DNA of 8,461 bases from Alphaproteobacteria bacterium (GCA_020851015.1 JADZDN010000259.1:1-8461), one strand, 5' to 3'. Counted from the first letter of the stretch, positions 1-6,288 are shown. Numbers and translations: made by a program. The notes: generated from the letters alone by a model not told the origin.

Positions 1-1513
1 CCGTCGCCGACATCGAGGTCGAGGACGACTGCATCTCCGAGGCCGACGAGGACACCGTCTGCACGACGCCCTTGACGGTCGCTTCGAAGCCGTCGGCCAG
101 CGCGTGCATCTCGGCCTTGCGCTGCTTCTCCGCCTCGACCTTCATGCGCTCCTGCTCGACGCGGCGCTCCTCTTCGGCCCGGCGCTTGGCCTCCTCGGCC
201 TCGCGCTGCCGGCGCTCCTCGGCCTTCGCCGCCTCTTCCTTCGTCCGGCGCTGCTCTTCCTCCTGCTGATGCTGGCGGATGCGGGCCTCCTCGGTCTCCT
301 TCTGCAGGCGCTCGTTCTCGATGCCGTTCTCCTTGAACACCTGCACCGCCTTGGCCATCAGCCCGATCTCGTCGCCGCGGTCCTGGCCGGTAACCTCGGT
401 CGTCCAGTCCTTGTTGGCCAGGCGACCCATCGCCGCCGTCATCGCGGCAAGAGGAGCGGCCACGCGCTTGATGGCGACGAAGAACGCCACCGCCCCCATC
501 CCCAACGCCGCGACCAGCACGCTGATCGCGATCGACAGGGCCTTCAGCCCGTCGGAAGCCGACGCGTCGCCGACGTTGTGGGCCGCCTTCGAAGCCACGT
601 CGCTCAGCGCCAGGACGGCCTCGATGCCCTTGGTGGCCGCCGCTACCCATTCCGCCGAGGTAAGCGGATAGTCGCCGCCCACGGACCCTGCATCGATCAC
701 CTTGCGACGAACCGCGCCGAACTCGTCGACAAAGGCGCGACGCATCTTGGCGGTCTCGGCCTCCATGACCGGCGCGATCGCCGGGTGCTTGACCATGGCA
801 TCGATGATTTCCATCGCCTGCTCGACATGACCGCGGAAATTGCCGAGGTCGCGCTGGGTCTGGGCTTCGAACGCCTTGCGCTGCGAGATGTGCGCGCCGA
901 TCATCGCCCGCTGGCGGCCGGCGAACTCGCTGATGACCCAGATGTTGTGCTTGATCTGGCCATAGGCCGCCATCAGCGCCTCGGCCGTTTCGCCGGTGAA
1001 ATCCGCGCCCAGGCGCAGGGCCTTTGCCTCCTCGATCATCGCCGTGATGGTTGGCGCCAAAGCGCTTCCCACCTCGGCCGCACGCTGGGCGCGCGGCTTG
1101 CCGAGGTCGGCGTCGAGCCGCGCCCGCAGATCGACCAGCTTCTTGTGGGCCGTCTCGGCATTCGCGATCAGCTTCTCGCGGTCGGGGAACGGGTGGCCCT
1201 CCTTCAGCCGGGTGACCGCCTTGGCGAATTCATCGTCGCCCACGCTGCGCAGCTTGGAAAGCATTTCGCGCGTCGTGCCGTCAACCGGCTCCTCGGTGGC
1301 GAACGCCAGGGTCGTCTGCCCGCGCTCGCGCGCCAAGTTGGCGGTCGCATCTATCAAAAGATCGCCCGTCTCGTTGGCCTCGGCAGCGGTCAGCGCGATC
1401 TCGCGCTGCTGCTTGGCGCGCCAGGCTTGGGTTGCCGCCACCGAACAGGCCATTAGGGCCAGGATGCCGACAAGCGCAATGAGAGAGGTGCGGATGGTGA
1501 TCTTGCGGAACAT
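1..1513 (-). CDS. Methyl-accepting chemotaxis protein, 3' end beyond the window
   Basis: This is a membrane chemoreceptor that senses a periplasmic signal and controls the CheA kinase. The 504 codons seen give a first membrane helix at about residues 8-28, a periplasmic helical region of about 295 residues, and a second helix at about 325-346. The HAMP domain follows (RLANKDW near 365, then a DEIG motif). Next comes a very charged Glu/Arg/Lys coiled coil at about 400-467, then the start of the signalling domain (LADGFEATVKGVV and a Ser-rich SSSASEMQS stretch). The hairpin tip and methylation sites lie outside the window. The periplasmic part contains LARERGQT, recalling the conserved Glu-Arg-Gly of NIT-type sensors, and SEFAGRQRA, which I recall from related alphaproteobacterial receptors; the ligand cannot be told. 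The start is the ATG at 1513 with GAGG eight bases upstream. The family assignment is firm; the sensor class is inference. Confidence 0.95.
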   Translation of the reverse strand, partial: MFRKITIRTSLIALVGILALMACSVAATQAWRAKQQREIALTAAEANETGDLLIDATANLARERGQTTLAFATEEPVDGTTREMLSKLRSVGDDEFAKAVTRLKEGHPFPDREKLIANAETAHKKLVDLRARLDADLGKPRAQRAAEVGSALAPTITAMIEEAKALRLGADFTGETAEALMAAYGQIKHNIWVISEFAGRQRAMIGAHISQRKAFEAQTQRDLGNFRGHVEQAMEIIDAMVKHPAIAPVMEAETAKMRRAFVDEFGAVRRKVIDAGSVGGDYPLTSAEWVAAATKGIEAVLALSDVASKAAHNVGDASASDGLKALSIAISVLVAALGMGAVAFFVAIKRVAAPLAAMTAAMGRLANKDWTTEVTGQDRGDEIGLMAKAVQVFKENGIENERLQKETEEARIRQHQQEEEQRRTKEEAAKAEERRQREAEEAKRRAEEERRVEQERMKVEAEKQRKAEMHALADGFEATVKGVVQTVSSSASEMQSSSTSMSAT

Positions 1514-1580
1514 GGGCGATGCCTCGGCTGATACGGGTGCCGGGCCCTGCGCGCCGCCGGAACAGGACCAGGATACATTG

Positions 1581-1660
1581 CAACCGTTGAATGATGAGCG
1601 GCGAGGCTTTTACTAAACGGCTTCCGTTAAAAATCGGTATCGCCGAGGCTCTTACGGTAA
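1581..1660. promoter_or_regulatory. AT-richer upstream region of the chemoreceptor with repeated ACGG/CCGTT words
   Basis: The gap at 1514-1722 has no convincing gene and is visibly richer in A and T than its surroundings, as expected for the chemoreceptor's control region. It holds CAACCGTTG (1581-1589, arms CAAC/GTTG), AACGG-CTT-CCGTT (1616-1628, a perfect 5-bp inverted repeat) and ACGGTAA (1654-1660). The core word therefore occurs four times in about 80 bases, in both orientations. These could be operator half-sites or chance. I could not place a good -35/-10 pair on either strand. Confidence 0.3.
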
Positions 1661-1722
1661 TTGAGAAATGTCATGTATGTTCTTGCGTATTATTATGCCG
1701 CGGATACCGGGCGCGCTGCGGT

Positions 1723-1989
1723 TCACGGGACCAACGCATCGGCGAAAGGCGCCCGGGACAAGGGCTCGGCGCCATTCCGGGTGATCAGCACCTGCTGCTC
1801 GAGCTTCACGCCTTCCTTGGCCCCGACCGCGCCGATGAAGCTTTCGACGCACACCACCATGTCCTCCTGGAACACGCCGTCATAGCCCCAGTCCTCGTAG
1901 TCGGCCGCATGGGCGATGCTGGGGTATTCGTCCACCATGCCGGCGCCGTGCACCATCATCATATAACGGTGCGGCACGTAGACGTCCGG
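1723..1989 (-). pseudogene. C-terminal remnant of an M24-family metallopeptidase (Xaa-Pro peptidase/creatinase fold)
   Basis: About 89 codons match the end of an M24 'pita-bread' protein and stop at a TGA (1725-1723). Read from the GTG at 1977, visible motifs are VHGAGMVDEYP (His10), MVVCVESFIG (Glu45) and GVKLEQQVLIT (Glu60). These correspond to one His and two Glu of the family's metal and active site. The two Asp ligands and everything N-terminal to them, roughly three quarters of a normal protein of about 400 residues, are absent. M24-like sequence reaches back to about GPDVYVPHRY, after which the frame runs into the 3' end of the lipid kinase gene and no longer resembles M24. A short product starting at GTG 1977 is possible but could not form the dinuclear metal site. 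Relatives include Xaa-Pro aminopeptidases, creatinase and the DMSP lyase DddP; which one was lost cannot be told. Most likely a deletion or rearrangement scar. Confidence 0.8.
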
Positions 1990-1991
1990 CC

Positions 1992-2915
1992 CTATTCCGG
2001 CGCCAGGATCGCGACCGCGCCGCGGCGAAGGCCGATATCGATCGTCATCGCCTCGCCATCGACCCGCCCGCCAAGGCGCACGGATTTGCGCGGGCCCGGC
2101 TTGTCGTCGATATGCGGGCGGCGTGCCTCGGCTTCGATCCGTACGCGCCGGCCGCGCACCACGGTGAGCGCCGGCGGGTCGGGCTCGTGATCGATGCGCC
2201 GGCGCAGGTAGTCGTCGAGATGCGCGCGCTCGTCGGCGCGCACCAGCACCACGTCGAGCTTGCCATCGGCCGAGTCCGCGGCGGGCGCCAGCATCAGGTT
2301 GGGGCCGAGCGAGCAGATGTTCATCGCCTCGACGGCAAGGAAGCGGCCGGCGAATCGGCGCCGGTCGACGGTGATGACGGCATCGAAAGGCCGCGCGCGC
2401 CGGATCGCCTTGATGAAATGCAGCCGCGCGCGGCTGAGGCGCTGGTCGCGCGCGGCGACCGCCTCGAGCTCCGCCGCGGCGCGCTTGTCGAGCCGCGCCA
2501 TGGTGTCCGAGAACCAGCCAAGCCCGACCGATTCGACGACATGCGACTCCTCCCAGGGCATGGCGACGCGGCCGATGTCGAATCGCCTGGGCCGCGCGTC
2601 CTTCCAGGTCTCGGCCATGCGCGCGTGAGAACCGGTCAGCCCCAGCGCGCGCGCCAGGTTGTTGGCCGTGCCCATCGGCAAGACCGCCATCACCGCCTTG
2701 CTGCCGGCCAGCGCGATCGCCACGCGTCGCACCGTGCCGTCGCCGCCCGCCGCCACCACCAGGCCTTCGGCGCCGGCCACCGCCTCGTCATAGTTCTTGT
2801 CCTTGGTGGACAGATAGGTCGGGTCGTAGCCCGCCCCTCGGAGCAGCCGCAGCAGGGACGCCCGCGATGCGCGCCCCTCGCCCGCGCCGGGATTGTGGAT
2901 CAGGGTTGCGCGCAT
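1992..2915 (-). CDS. Diacylglycerol kinase family lipid kinase (YegS/DgkB-like)
   Basis: The 307-residue protein has the DAGK catalytic fold, which moves the gamma phosphate of ATP onto a lipid hydroxyl, such as diacylglycerol, at the inner membrane face. Motifs in order are the N-terminal strand and loop LIHNPGAGEG (5-14), the nucleotide-binding VVAAGGDGT (53-61), LPMGTANNLARALG (79-92) and, in the C-terminal beta domain, GPNLMLAP (204-211) with DGKLDVVLV (217-225). Near the end is RVDGEAM (284-290), like the conserved DGE of this family. Length is normal. The start is the ATG at 2915, preceded by GGGGGAA; an upstream in-frame extension to 3134 runs under the divergent gene and lacks family character. 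The stop lies two bases before the M24 remnant. The true lipid substrate is not shown by the sequence. Confidence 0.93.
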   Translation of the reverse strand: MRATLIHNPGAGEGRASRASLLRLLRGAGYDPTYLSTKDKNYDEAVAGAEGLVVAAGGDGTVRRVAIALAGSKAVMAVLPMGTANNLARALGLTGSHARMAETWKDARPRRFDIGRVAMPWEESHVVESVGLGWFSDTMARLDKRAAAELEAVAARDQRLSRARLHFIKAIRRARPFDAVITVDRRRFAGRFLAVEAMNICSLGPNLMLAPAADSADGKLDVVLVRADERAHLDDYLRRRIDHEPDPPALTVVRGRRVRIEAEARRPHIDDKPGPRKSVRLGGRVDGEAMTIDIGLRRGAVAILAPE

Positions 2916-2993
2916 GGACCGGGTTCCCCCACTTGGCCGCGAGACAAACGCCCGGGCGCGCGATCCGTTGCATCGTTGCGCGGGTTGGCGACG

Positions 2994-3021
2994 CTTGCCG
3001 GCCGTGCCGCGTCCCGGCAAG
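2994..3021. promoter_or_regulatory. Perfect 8-bp inverted repeat in the divergent gap, operator or 5' leader hairpin
   Basis: CTTGCCGG (2994-3001) and CCGGCAAG (3014-3021) are exact reverse complements separated by 12 bases, so the half-site centres lie 20 bp apart, about two helical turns. The element sits in the 154-bp gap between the lipid kinase and the divergent gene at 3070: 78 bases from the kinase start and 48 bases from the other. That geometry suits a dimeric regulator, but a transcript hairpin is equally possible. In GC-rich DNA an 8-bp repeat can also arise by chance. Confidence 0.35.
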
Positions 3022-3069
3022 ATCGCGCGCAGGAATCGGCGCCGCCGGCAGCGCCGCGGGAGGAACCGC

Positions 3070-3687
3070 ATGAATACGATCGCATCGCCCTTCAGCCCCA
3101 ATCGCGTGTCGTGGTCGGGCGAGAACCCGGGCATCTACCTCAAGGACAGCCCCGCGGGAAAATTCACCGCCCTCGCCTCCTTCTTCCGCGTGGTCCTTTC
3201 GCCGCACGGTCCTGGAAAGGCGGTGGTGGTTTGCGCCGCGCCCGACAAGGCCGCCGGCGCCGATGCCGGCAATTTCGTCATCGCCGACAACCAAGCCCTG
3301 GCGCGGTGGCTGGTCTCGGACTTCCTGCGGCATTTCGGTGCGTTCAAGGACAAGCCGGCGGTCGCGGCGCTCTCCTATCTCAAGCTCGACAAGGCGGAGA
3401 CCAGGGGCGATGTCACGTCGACCTGGTTCGAATCGATCGGCGGCGGCCGCCAGGTCGACATGAGCTGGAGCAAGCTCGGCGAGCCGGTCTGTGTCGACGT
3501 GCCGCCTTCGCAATCCGCGACCGGCCGGCACCAGATGTACAGCCTTTTCGTCAATGCCGATTCCGCCAGCCTGAAGCTCGACGGCAAGGCGTTGCCGGGC
3601 GGCGTCTACAACCGCCCCTTCTTCGGCCGCGAGACCGGCCGCACCGCGTTCCTTGCCTTTTCCGAGACATGGCTGGACCCGGTCTAG
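3070..3687 (+). CDS. Hypothetical protein, 205 residues, unrecognised family
   Basis: I do not recognise this protein. It starts at ATG 3070 behind a strong GGGAGGA ribosome site and ends at TAG 3685-3687. It has no signal peptide or membrane helix, so it is probably cytoplasmic. It is of mixed composition and not repetitive. The N-terminal half contains an alternating hydrophobic stretch (FFRVVLSPHG, then KAVVVCAAPDKA). A basic-aromatic segment (ARWLVSDFLRHFG) follows, and the C-terminal part holds FESIGGGRQVDMSW and GVYNRPFFGRETGRTAFLAF. G/C-rich third positions throughout, the ribosome site and a downstream gene only 17 bases away all support real coding. It probably shares a transcript with the exported protein at 3705. 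An in-frame extension to 2893 has no ribosome site and would overlap the kinase gene, so I rejected it. Confidence 0.8.
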   Translation: MNTIASPFSPNRVSWSGENPGIYLKDSPAGKFTALASFFRVVLSPHGPGKAVVVCAAPDKAAGADAGNFVIADNQALARWLVSDFLRHFGAFKDKPAVAALSYLKLDKAETRGDVTSTWFESIGGGRQVDMSWSKLGEPVCVDVPPSQSATGRHQMYSLFVNADSASLKLDGKALPGGVYNRPFFGRETGRTAFLAFSETWLDPV

Positions 3688-3704
3688 TCGAAGGAAGATA
3701 CGAC

Positions 3705-4064
3705 ATGGTTTCACGCACCGTACCGTTCTTGATCGCGCTGCTGCTCGCCGCGCCGGCCGCGGCCGAGCCGGTGAAGTACATCTGGCACGGCCAGGGCGAC
3801 AACGTCCCGGGCAGCTCGAAATGCGGCGGCTACACGCTGGACATCTACGCCACCGTCGACAAGGGCCGCGTGTCCGGCCATTGGCAGCAGGTCGGCCGCG
3901 TGGTGCGCAGCTTCGACTTTCCGATCGCGGCGGACGGCACGTTCGGCGGCAAGGTCGATTTGCAGGCCAGCATCATGACGGTCAGCGGCCAGATAACCGC
4001 CGACGCCGCCCGCTTCGACATGAAGGGCTACTGCAAGTTCGGCGGCGTGATGAAGCGGGAATGA
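3705..4064 (+). CDS. Small exported hypothetical protein with a cysteine pair
   Basis: The 119-residue product begins with a clear Sec signal peptide: MVSRT, a hydrophobic core [11 protein letters not shown], and a likely cut after AAA at about residue 20. The mature protein of about 99 residues has alternating polar and hydrophobic stretches ([43 protein letters not shown]) that suggest an all-beta fold. Two cysteines, Cys40 and Cys110, near the two ends of the mature chain could form a disulfide in the periplasm. There is no lipobox. A GAAGGAAG ribosome site lies upstream and the preceding stop is 17 bases away, so it is probably cotranscribed with the gene at 3070. Function unknown; no catalytic motif is visible. 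Confidence 0.85.
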   Translation: MVSRTVPFLIALLLAAPAAAEPVKYIWHGQGDNVPGSSKCGGYTLDIYATVDKGRVSGHWQQVGRVVRSFDFPIAADGTFGGKVDLQASIMTVSGQITADAARFDMKGYCKFGGVMKRE

Positions 4065-4107
4065 GCCGCGCCTTGCGCCGTATCGCGACTGCGGTCCTGC
4101 GTCGGGA

Positions 4108-4384
4108 GTGAACGTGGAATGGGCGCCGCGCAAGACGCGCGAGGATCCGACCTTCTTCTTGCGCATGGCCGAGCAGCAGACGCCGAGGTACCTATGGATC
4201 GGCTGTTCCGACAGCCGGGTCACGGCCAACGACGTGCTGGGCCTCGACCCCGGCGAGGTGTTCGTCCAGCGCAATATCGCCAACATGGTGCACACCAGCC
4301 CTGGTCGACCACTGGCTGCAGCCGATCGTCATGCTCTATCGCAAGCACCGCGCCGCGCTGGACCCGAACCAGAGCCGGTGGTAG
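4108..4384 (+). pseudogene. Beta-carbonic anhydrase with internal deletion and lost C-terminus
   Basis: Frame one (from GTG 4108) encodes a typical beta-carbonic anhydrase N-terminus: [16 protein letters not shown], then [11 protein letters not shown] (Cys33, Asp35, Arg37: the first zinc ligand and the Asp-Arg dyad), then [20 protein letters not shown] ending at 4299. At 4301 the sequence resumes in the next frame as [21 protein letters not shown], which matches the helix about 40 residues further on in the E. coli Can/YadF enzyme, and stops at TAG 4382-4384. The missing block would carry the CGHYGCG-type segment with the other zinc ligands, His and Cys. About the last 100 residues are gone too, and the N-terminus looks short by roughly ten. 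No spaced ribosome site precedes the GTG. The product cannot be an active enzyme. An assembly error at the junction is the main alternative. Confidence 0.88.
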
Positions 4385-4387
4385 CGG

Positions 4388-4410
4388 CGCCCCCGCGAAT
4401 CGCGGGCGCG
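4388..4410 (+). terminator. GC-rich hairpin just after the carbonic anhydrase remnant
   Basis: CCCGCG (4392-4397) pairs with CGCGGG (4401-4406) around the loop AAT. After one mismatch, three more pairs extend the stem (4388-4390 with 4408-4410). It begins four bases after the TAG of the broken gene. No T-run follows, so as an intrinsic terminator it is incomplete. It may be a leftover transcript end of the carbonic anhydrase gene, or chance pairing in GC-rich DNA. Confidence 0.3.
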
Positions 4411-4450
4411 GCGGATTGACGGCGCCGGGCGAGGCTTCTAGCATCGCCAC

Positions 4451-4759
4451 ATGACCATCGACCGCCGCCGTTTCCTGGGCCTGGGCGTATTCGCCGCGGC
4501 GAGCGCGGCAGGGTTGCGCGCCGCGAGCGGCTTCCAGTTGCAGGAAATGAACGTGCCGACCGCGCGGGCCTATCGCCTGGCGTGCGAGGCGCCGGCGAAC
4601 CACGCGCAGCTCCTGGCCGAGATCGACGCCGCGCTGGCCGGCCGGACGCTGACGGCCGAGGAGACGCGGGCGATCCGCGCCGCCCAGCGCTGCCCGCTCT
4701 GCGGCTGCGCGCTGGTGGCGGCGGAAGCGCCGGGTTCCACGGCGAACGCGCCCTACTGA
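4451..4759 (+). CDS. Small Tat-leader protein with a C-terminal CPLCGC motif
   Basis: The 102-residue product opens with a twin-arginine signal, DRRRFLGLG, and an alanine-rich hydrophobic stretch to about residue 26, so it is probably exported by Tat. The mature part of about 75 residues is mostly predicted helical (RAYRLACEAPANHAQLLAEIDAAL, shown here as two joined halves: RAYRLACEAP and ANHAQLLAEIDAAL), then LTAEETRAIRAAQR. It holds Cys45 and a tight cluster Cys81-Pro-Leu-Cys84-Gly-Cys86 followed by a short tail. The cluster could bind a metal or form disulfides, but no known cofactor motif is an exact match. Start ATG 4451; the nearest purine-rich run (GAGG at 4430-4433) is too far to be a good ribosome site. 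The SDR gene begins 27 bases after its stop. I do not recognise the family. Coding is supported by the Tat leader and codon bias. Confidence 0.75.
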   Translation: MTIDRRRFLGLGVFAAASAAGLRAASGFQLQEMNVPTARAYRLACEAPANHAQLLAEIDAALAGRTLTAEETRAIRAAQRCPLCGCALVAAEAPGSTANAPY

Positions 4760-4786
4760 TTCCGGGCCGCTTATCCTGCAAGCGCC

Positions 4787-5578
4787 ATGGACTATCGAAG
4801 CGCGCTGATCACCGGCGCATCGAGCGGCATCGGCGCGGCCTTCGCGCGCGTGCTGCCTCCTGGCACCAACCTGGTCCTGACCGGGCGCGACACGGCCGCG
4901 CTCGACGCGCTGGCGCGCGAACTCGCCCGGCCCGGCCGCAGCATCGCCACCGTCGCCGCCGACCTTGCCGCCGACGCCGGCCGCGACGCGGTGATCCGCG
5001 CGGGCGAGGCGGCGGCGATCGACCTTCTGGTCAACAACGCGGGCCTCGGATATTTCGGCCTGGTCCCGCGCAACCGGCCCGAGGACGAGCGGGCGATGGT
5101 CGAGGTCAACGTGATGACGCCCGTCGTGCTCACGCGCGCGCTGCTGCCCGGCATGCTTGGCCGCGCCAAGGCGGCGAACCGGCGCGCCGGCGTCATCGTG
5201 GTGTCGAGCATCTCGGCCTTCCTGCCGGTGTCGCGGCTGGCGACCTATGCCGCCAGCAAGGCTTTCGACCTGCACTACGCCGAGGCGCTGGCCGCCGACC
5301 TGGAGGCCGAGCCCTGCGACGTGGTGGCCCTGTGCCCCGGCTTCACCAGGACCAAGTTCGGCGAGCGCTCGGGCATGAAGCCCTGGATGTTCCACGGCGC
5401 CGCCAGCCCCGAGCGCGTTGCGCAAGCCGGTCTCGACGCGCTGGGCCGGCGGCGCACGGTGGTGATCGGCTCGGGCGCCATCATGGCCCCGCTGGGCGCG
5501 CGCCTGCTGCCGCGCCGCTGGATGTCCTCGGGCGTGGTGGCGGCGATGAAGCGGCTGAAGCAGAAGAGCGGGATGTAG
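4787..5578 (+). CDS. Short-chain dehydrogenase/reductase (classical SDR)
   Basis: This 263-residue soluble oxidoreductase uses NAD(P)(H) on a hydroxyl or carbonyl substrate that cannot be named. All classical SDR marks are present: the cofactor loop ITGASSGIG (8-16), LTGRD after the second strand (31-35), NNAG (83-86), Asn108, the catalytic Ser141 in VVSSISAF, and Tyr154/Lys158 in YAASK, then PGFTRTKF (184-191). Arg34 just after strand two hints at NADP(H) preference, which is inference. The C-terminal tail is basic (MKRLKQKSGM) with a hydrophobic stretch before it, as in SDRs close to DltE/YqjQ types. The start ATG 4787 has no strong ribosome site and lies 27 bases after the Tat-leader gene, so translation may depend on cotranscription. 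Confidence 0.94.
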   Translation: MDYRSALITGASSGIGAAFARVLPPGTNLVLTGRDTAALDALARELARPGRSIATVAADLAADAGRDAVIRAGEAAAIDLLVNNAGLGYFGLVPRNRPEDERAMVEVNVMTPVVLTRALLPGMLGRAKAANRRAGVIVVSSISAFLPVSRLATYAASKAFDLHYAEALAADLEAEPCDVVALCPGFTRTKFGERSGMKPWMFHGAASPERVAQAGLDALGRRRTVVIGSGAIMAPLGARLLPRRWMSSGVVAAMKRLKQKSGM

Positions 5579-5611
5579 GGCGCAGGCGCCGCCAGCCATT
5601 GTCCTCGCTCT

Positions 5612-5692
5612 CGCGGCACCACCGGCATGGCGAAGTTCTACGCCCAGGCGCTGAAGGACGTTCTGCAGACCGCGCCGAAGAAGACCATGTAG
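5612..5692 (+). pseudogene. Short coding-like tail, possible C-terminal remnant of a lost gene
   Basis: Between the SDR and the convergent DUF2938 gene, one frame reads RGTTG followed by MAKFYAQALKDVLQT and APKKTM, ending at TAG 5690-5692. Nearly every codon ends in G or C, and the peptide has the helical amphipathic and then basic character of a real protein end. No ribosome site precedes the ATG at 5627, and upstream of about 5612 the frame loses coding character. I cannot assign a family. It may be the stub of a deleted gene, or an open stretch by chance. The rest of the 183-bp gap shows nothing else convincing. Confidence 0.35.
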
Positions 5693-5761
5693 ACCGGCGC
5701 CCCGTCGCGTTCGGCGAGAAACAGCGGTCAGCGTCGACCGGACGCGCTTTGAGCCAGCGCG

Positions 5762-6232
5762 CTATACCGCGAAGCTGCCCACGGCCAAGCCGAGGCCGAA
5801 GGCGGTATGCGAGGCCAGCGCCTGCAGGCAGGGCACGACCGGCCGCGGCGCCTTGCGCGCCAGCACGCCCGCGCCCATCGCCGGCATGAAGAAGAACCAC
5901 GGCACCACGACGCTGCATGCGCCGAAGACCAGGCCGTTCAGCAGCGAGGGCTCGATTCCCAAGCAGAAGCGCAGGAAGGCCAGGTAGGCGAAGCCATACG
6001 CAATGCCGGTCGCGTAGTGGCCGATCCAGCCGATCGCCAACTCGTTGGCGACGGGCGGCTCGGCGGCGATCGATTGGTGGAACAACCTGCCCCGCGCGGC
6101 GCCGACGAACCAGCGCCCGACCAGCGCCCAGTTGCTGGGCGGCAGTCCGGACAGCAGGCGCAGAACGCGCTGCCAGATGTCGAGCAACGCGGTCGCGACC
6201 ACGCCCGAGGCGACGGCTTCCAGGATTCGCAT
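5762..6232 (-). CDS. DUF2938 family integral membrane protein
   Basis: The 156-residue protein matches the layout I recall for DUF2938: a first helix ending in a DIW motif (ASGVVATALLDIW, 8-20), then SNWALVGRWFVG (33-44). After that come the family-like segment GRLFHQSIAAEPPV (48-61), IGWIGHYATGIAYGF (68-82), VVVPWFFFMPAMGAG (108-122) and a final helix with HTAFGLGLAVG (142-152). Four membrane helices are likely, at about 5-25, 66-90, 96-118 and 138-155. The function of the family is not known. The start ATG 6232 has an excellent GGGAGGGGG ribosome site; a longer in-frame start at 6301 adds a non-hydrophobic leader and is rejected. It converges with the SDR gene and diverges from iorA. Confidence 0.85.
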   Translation of the reverse strand: MRILEAVASGVVATALLDIWQRVLRLLSGLPPSNWALVGRWFVGAARGRLFHQSIAAEPPVANELAIGWIGHYATGIAYGFAYLAFLRFCLGIEPSLLNGLVFGACSVVVPWFFFMPAMGAGVLARKAPRPVVPCLQALASHTAFGLGLAVGSFAV

Positions 6233-6288
6233 GTCCCCCTCCCGCGGCCGCGAATGCGAATATCGCCCCAGACGGCCGCGCGGCGCGC

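Noticed and set aside
104..1456. 450-codon plus-strand open frame
   Set aside because: It lies antisense to the chemoreceptor, whose domains are all readable on the minus strand. Low-complexity Leu/Arg/Ala composition is typical of a shadow frame in GC-rich DNA.
1630..1665. Possible sigma-28-like promoter for the chemoreceptor on the minus strand (GGCGATAC box)
   Set aside because: The -10-like word matches only partly, and at the right spacing the -35 position does not match TAAA.
1661..1693. Plus-strand TTGAGA and TATTAT as a sigma-70 promoter
   Set aside because: The spacer is 21 bases, too long, and no plus-strand gene follows.
2916..3134. N-terminal extension of the lipid kinase
   Set aside because: The added part is Arg-rich without family similarity, overlaps the divergent gene, and the ATG at 2915 has its own ribosome site just before the conserved first strand.
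2112..3704. Long plus-strand extension upstream of the exported protein at 3705
   Set aside because: It is antisense to the lipid kinase and then out of frame with the gene at 3070. Only the part from ATG 3705, with a ribosome site and signal peptide, is protein-like.
2788..3714. 308-codon minus-strand open frame
   Set aside because: It is antisense to the gene at 3070 and overlaps the kinase start, with shadow-like composition and no family motif.
4061..4111. 16-codon frame starting in an ATGA overlap with the exported protein's stop
   Set aside because: It is too short, rich in Arg and Ala, and has no recognisable content; the overlap alone is not enough support.
5579..5590. GGCGC-AG-GCGCC after the SDR stop as a terminator
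   Set aside because: The two-base loop is too tight for the full stem and no T-run follows.
4220..5599. 459-codon minus-strand open frame
   Set aside because: It is antisense to the SDR gene, which carries every classical SDR motif, and to the Tat-leader gene.
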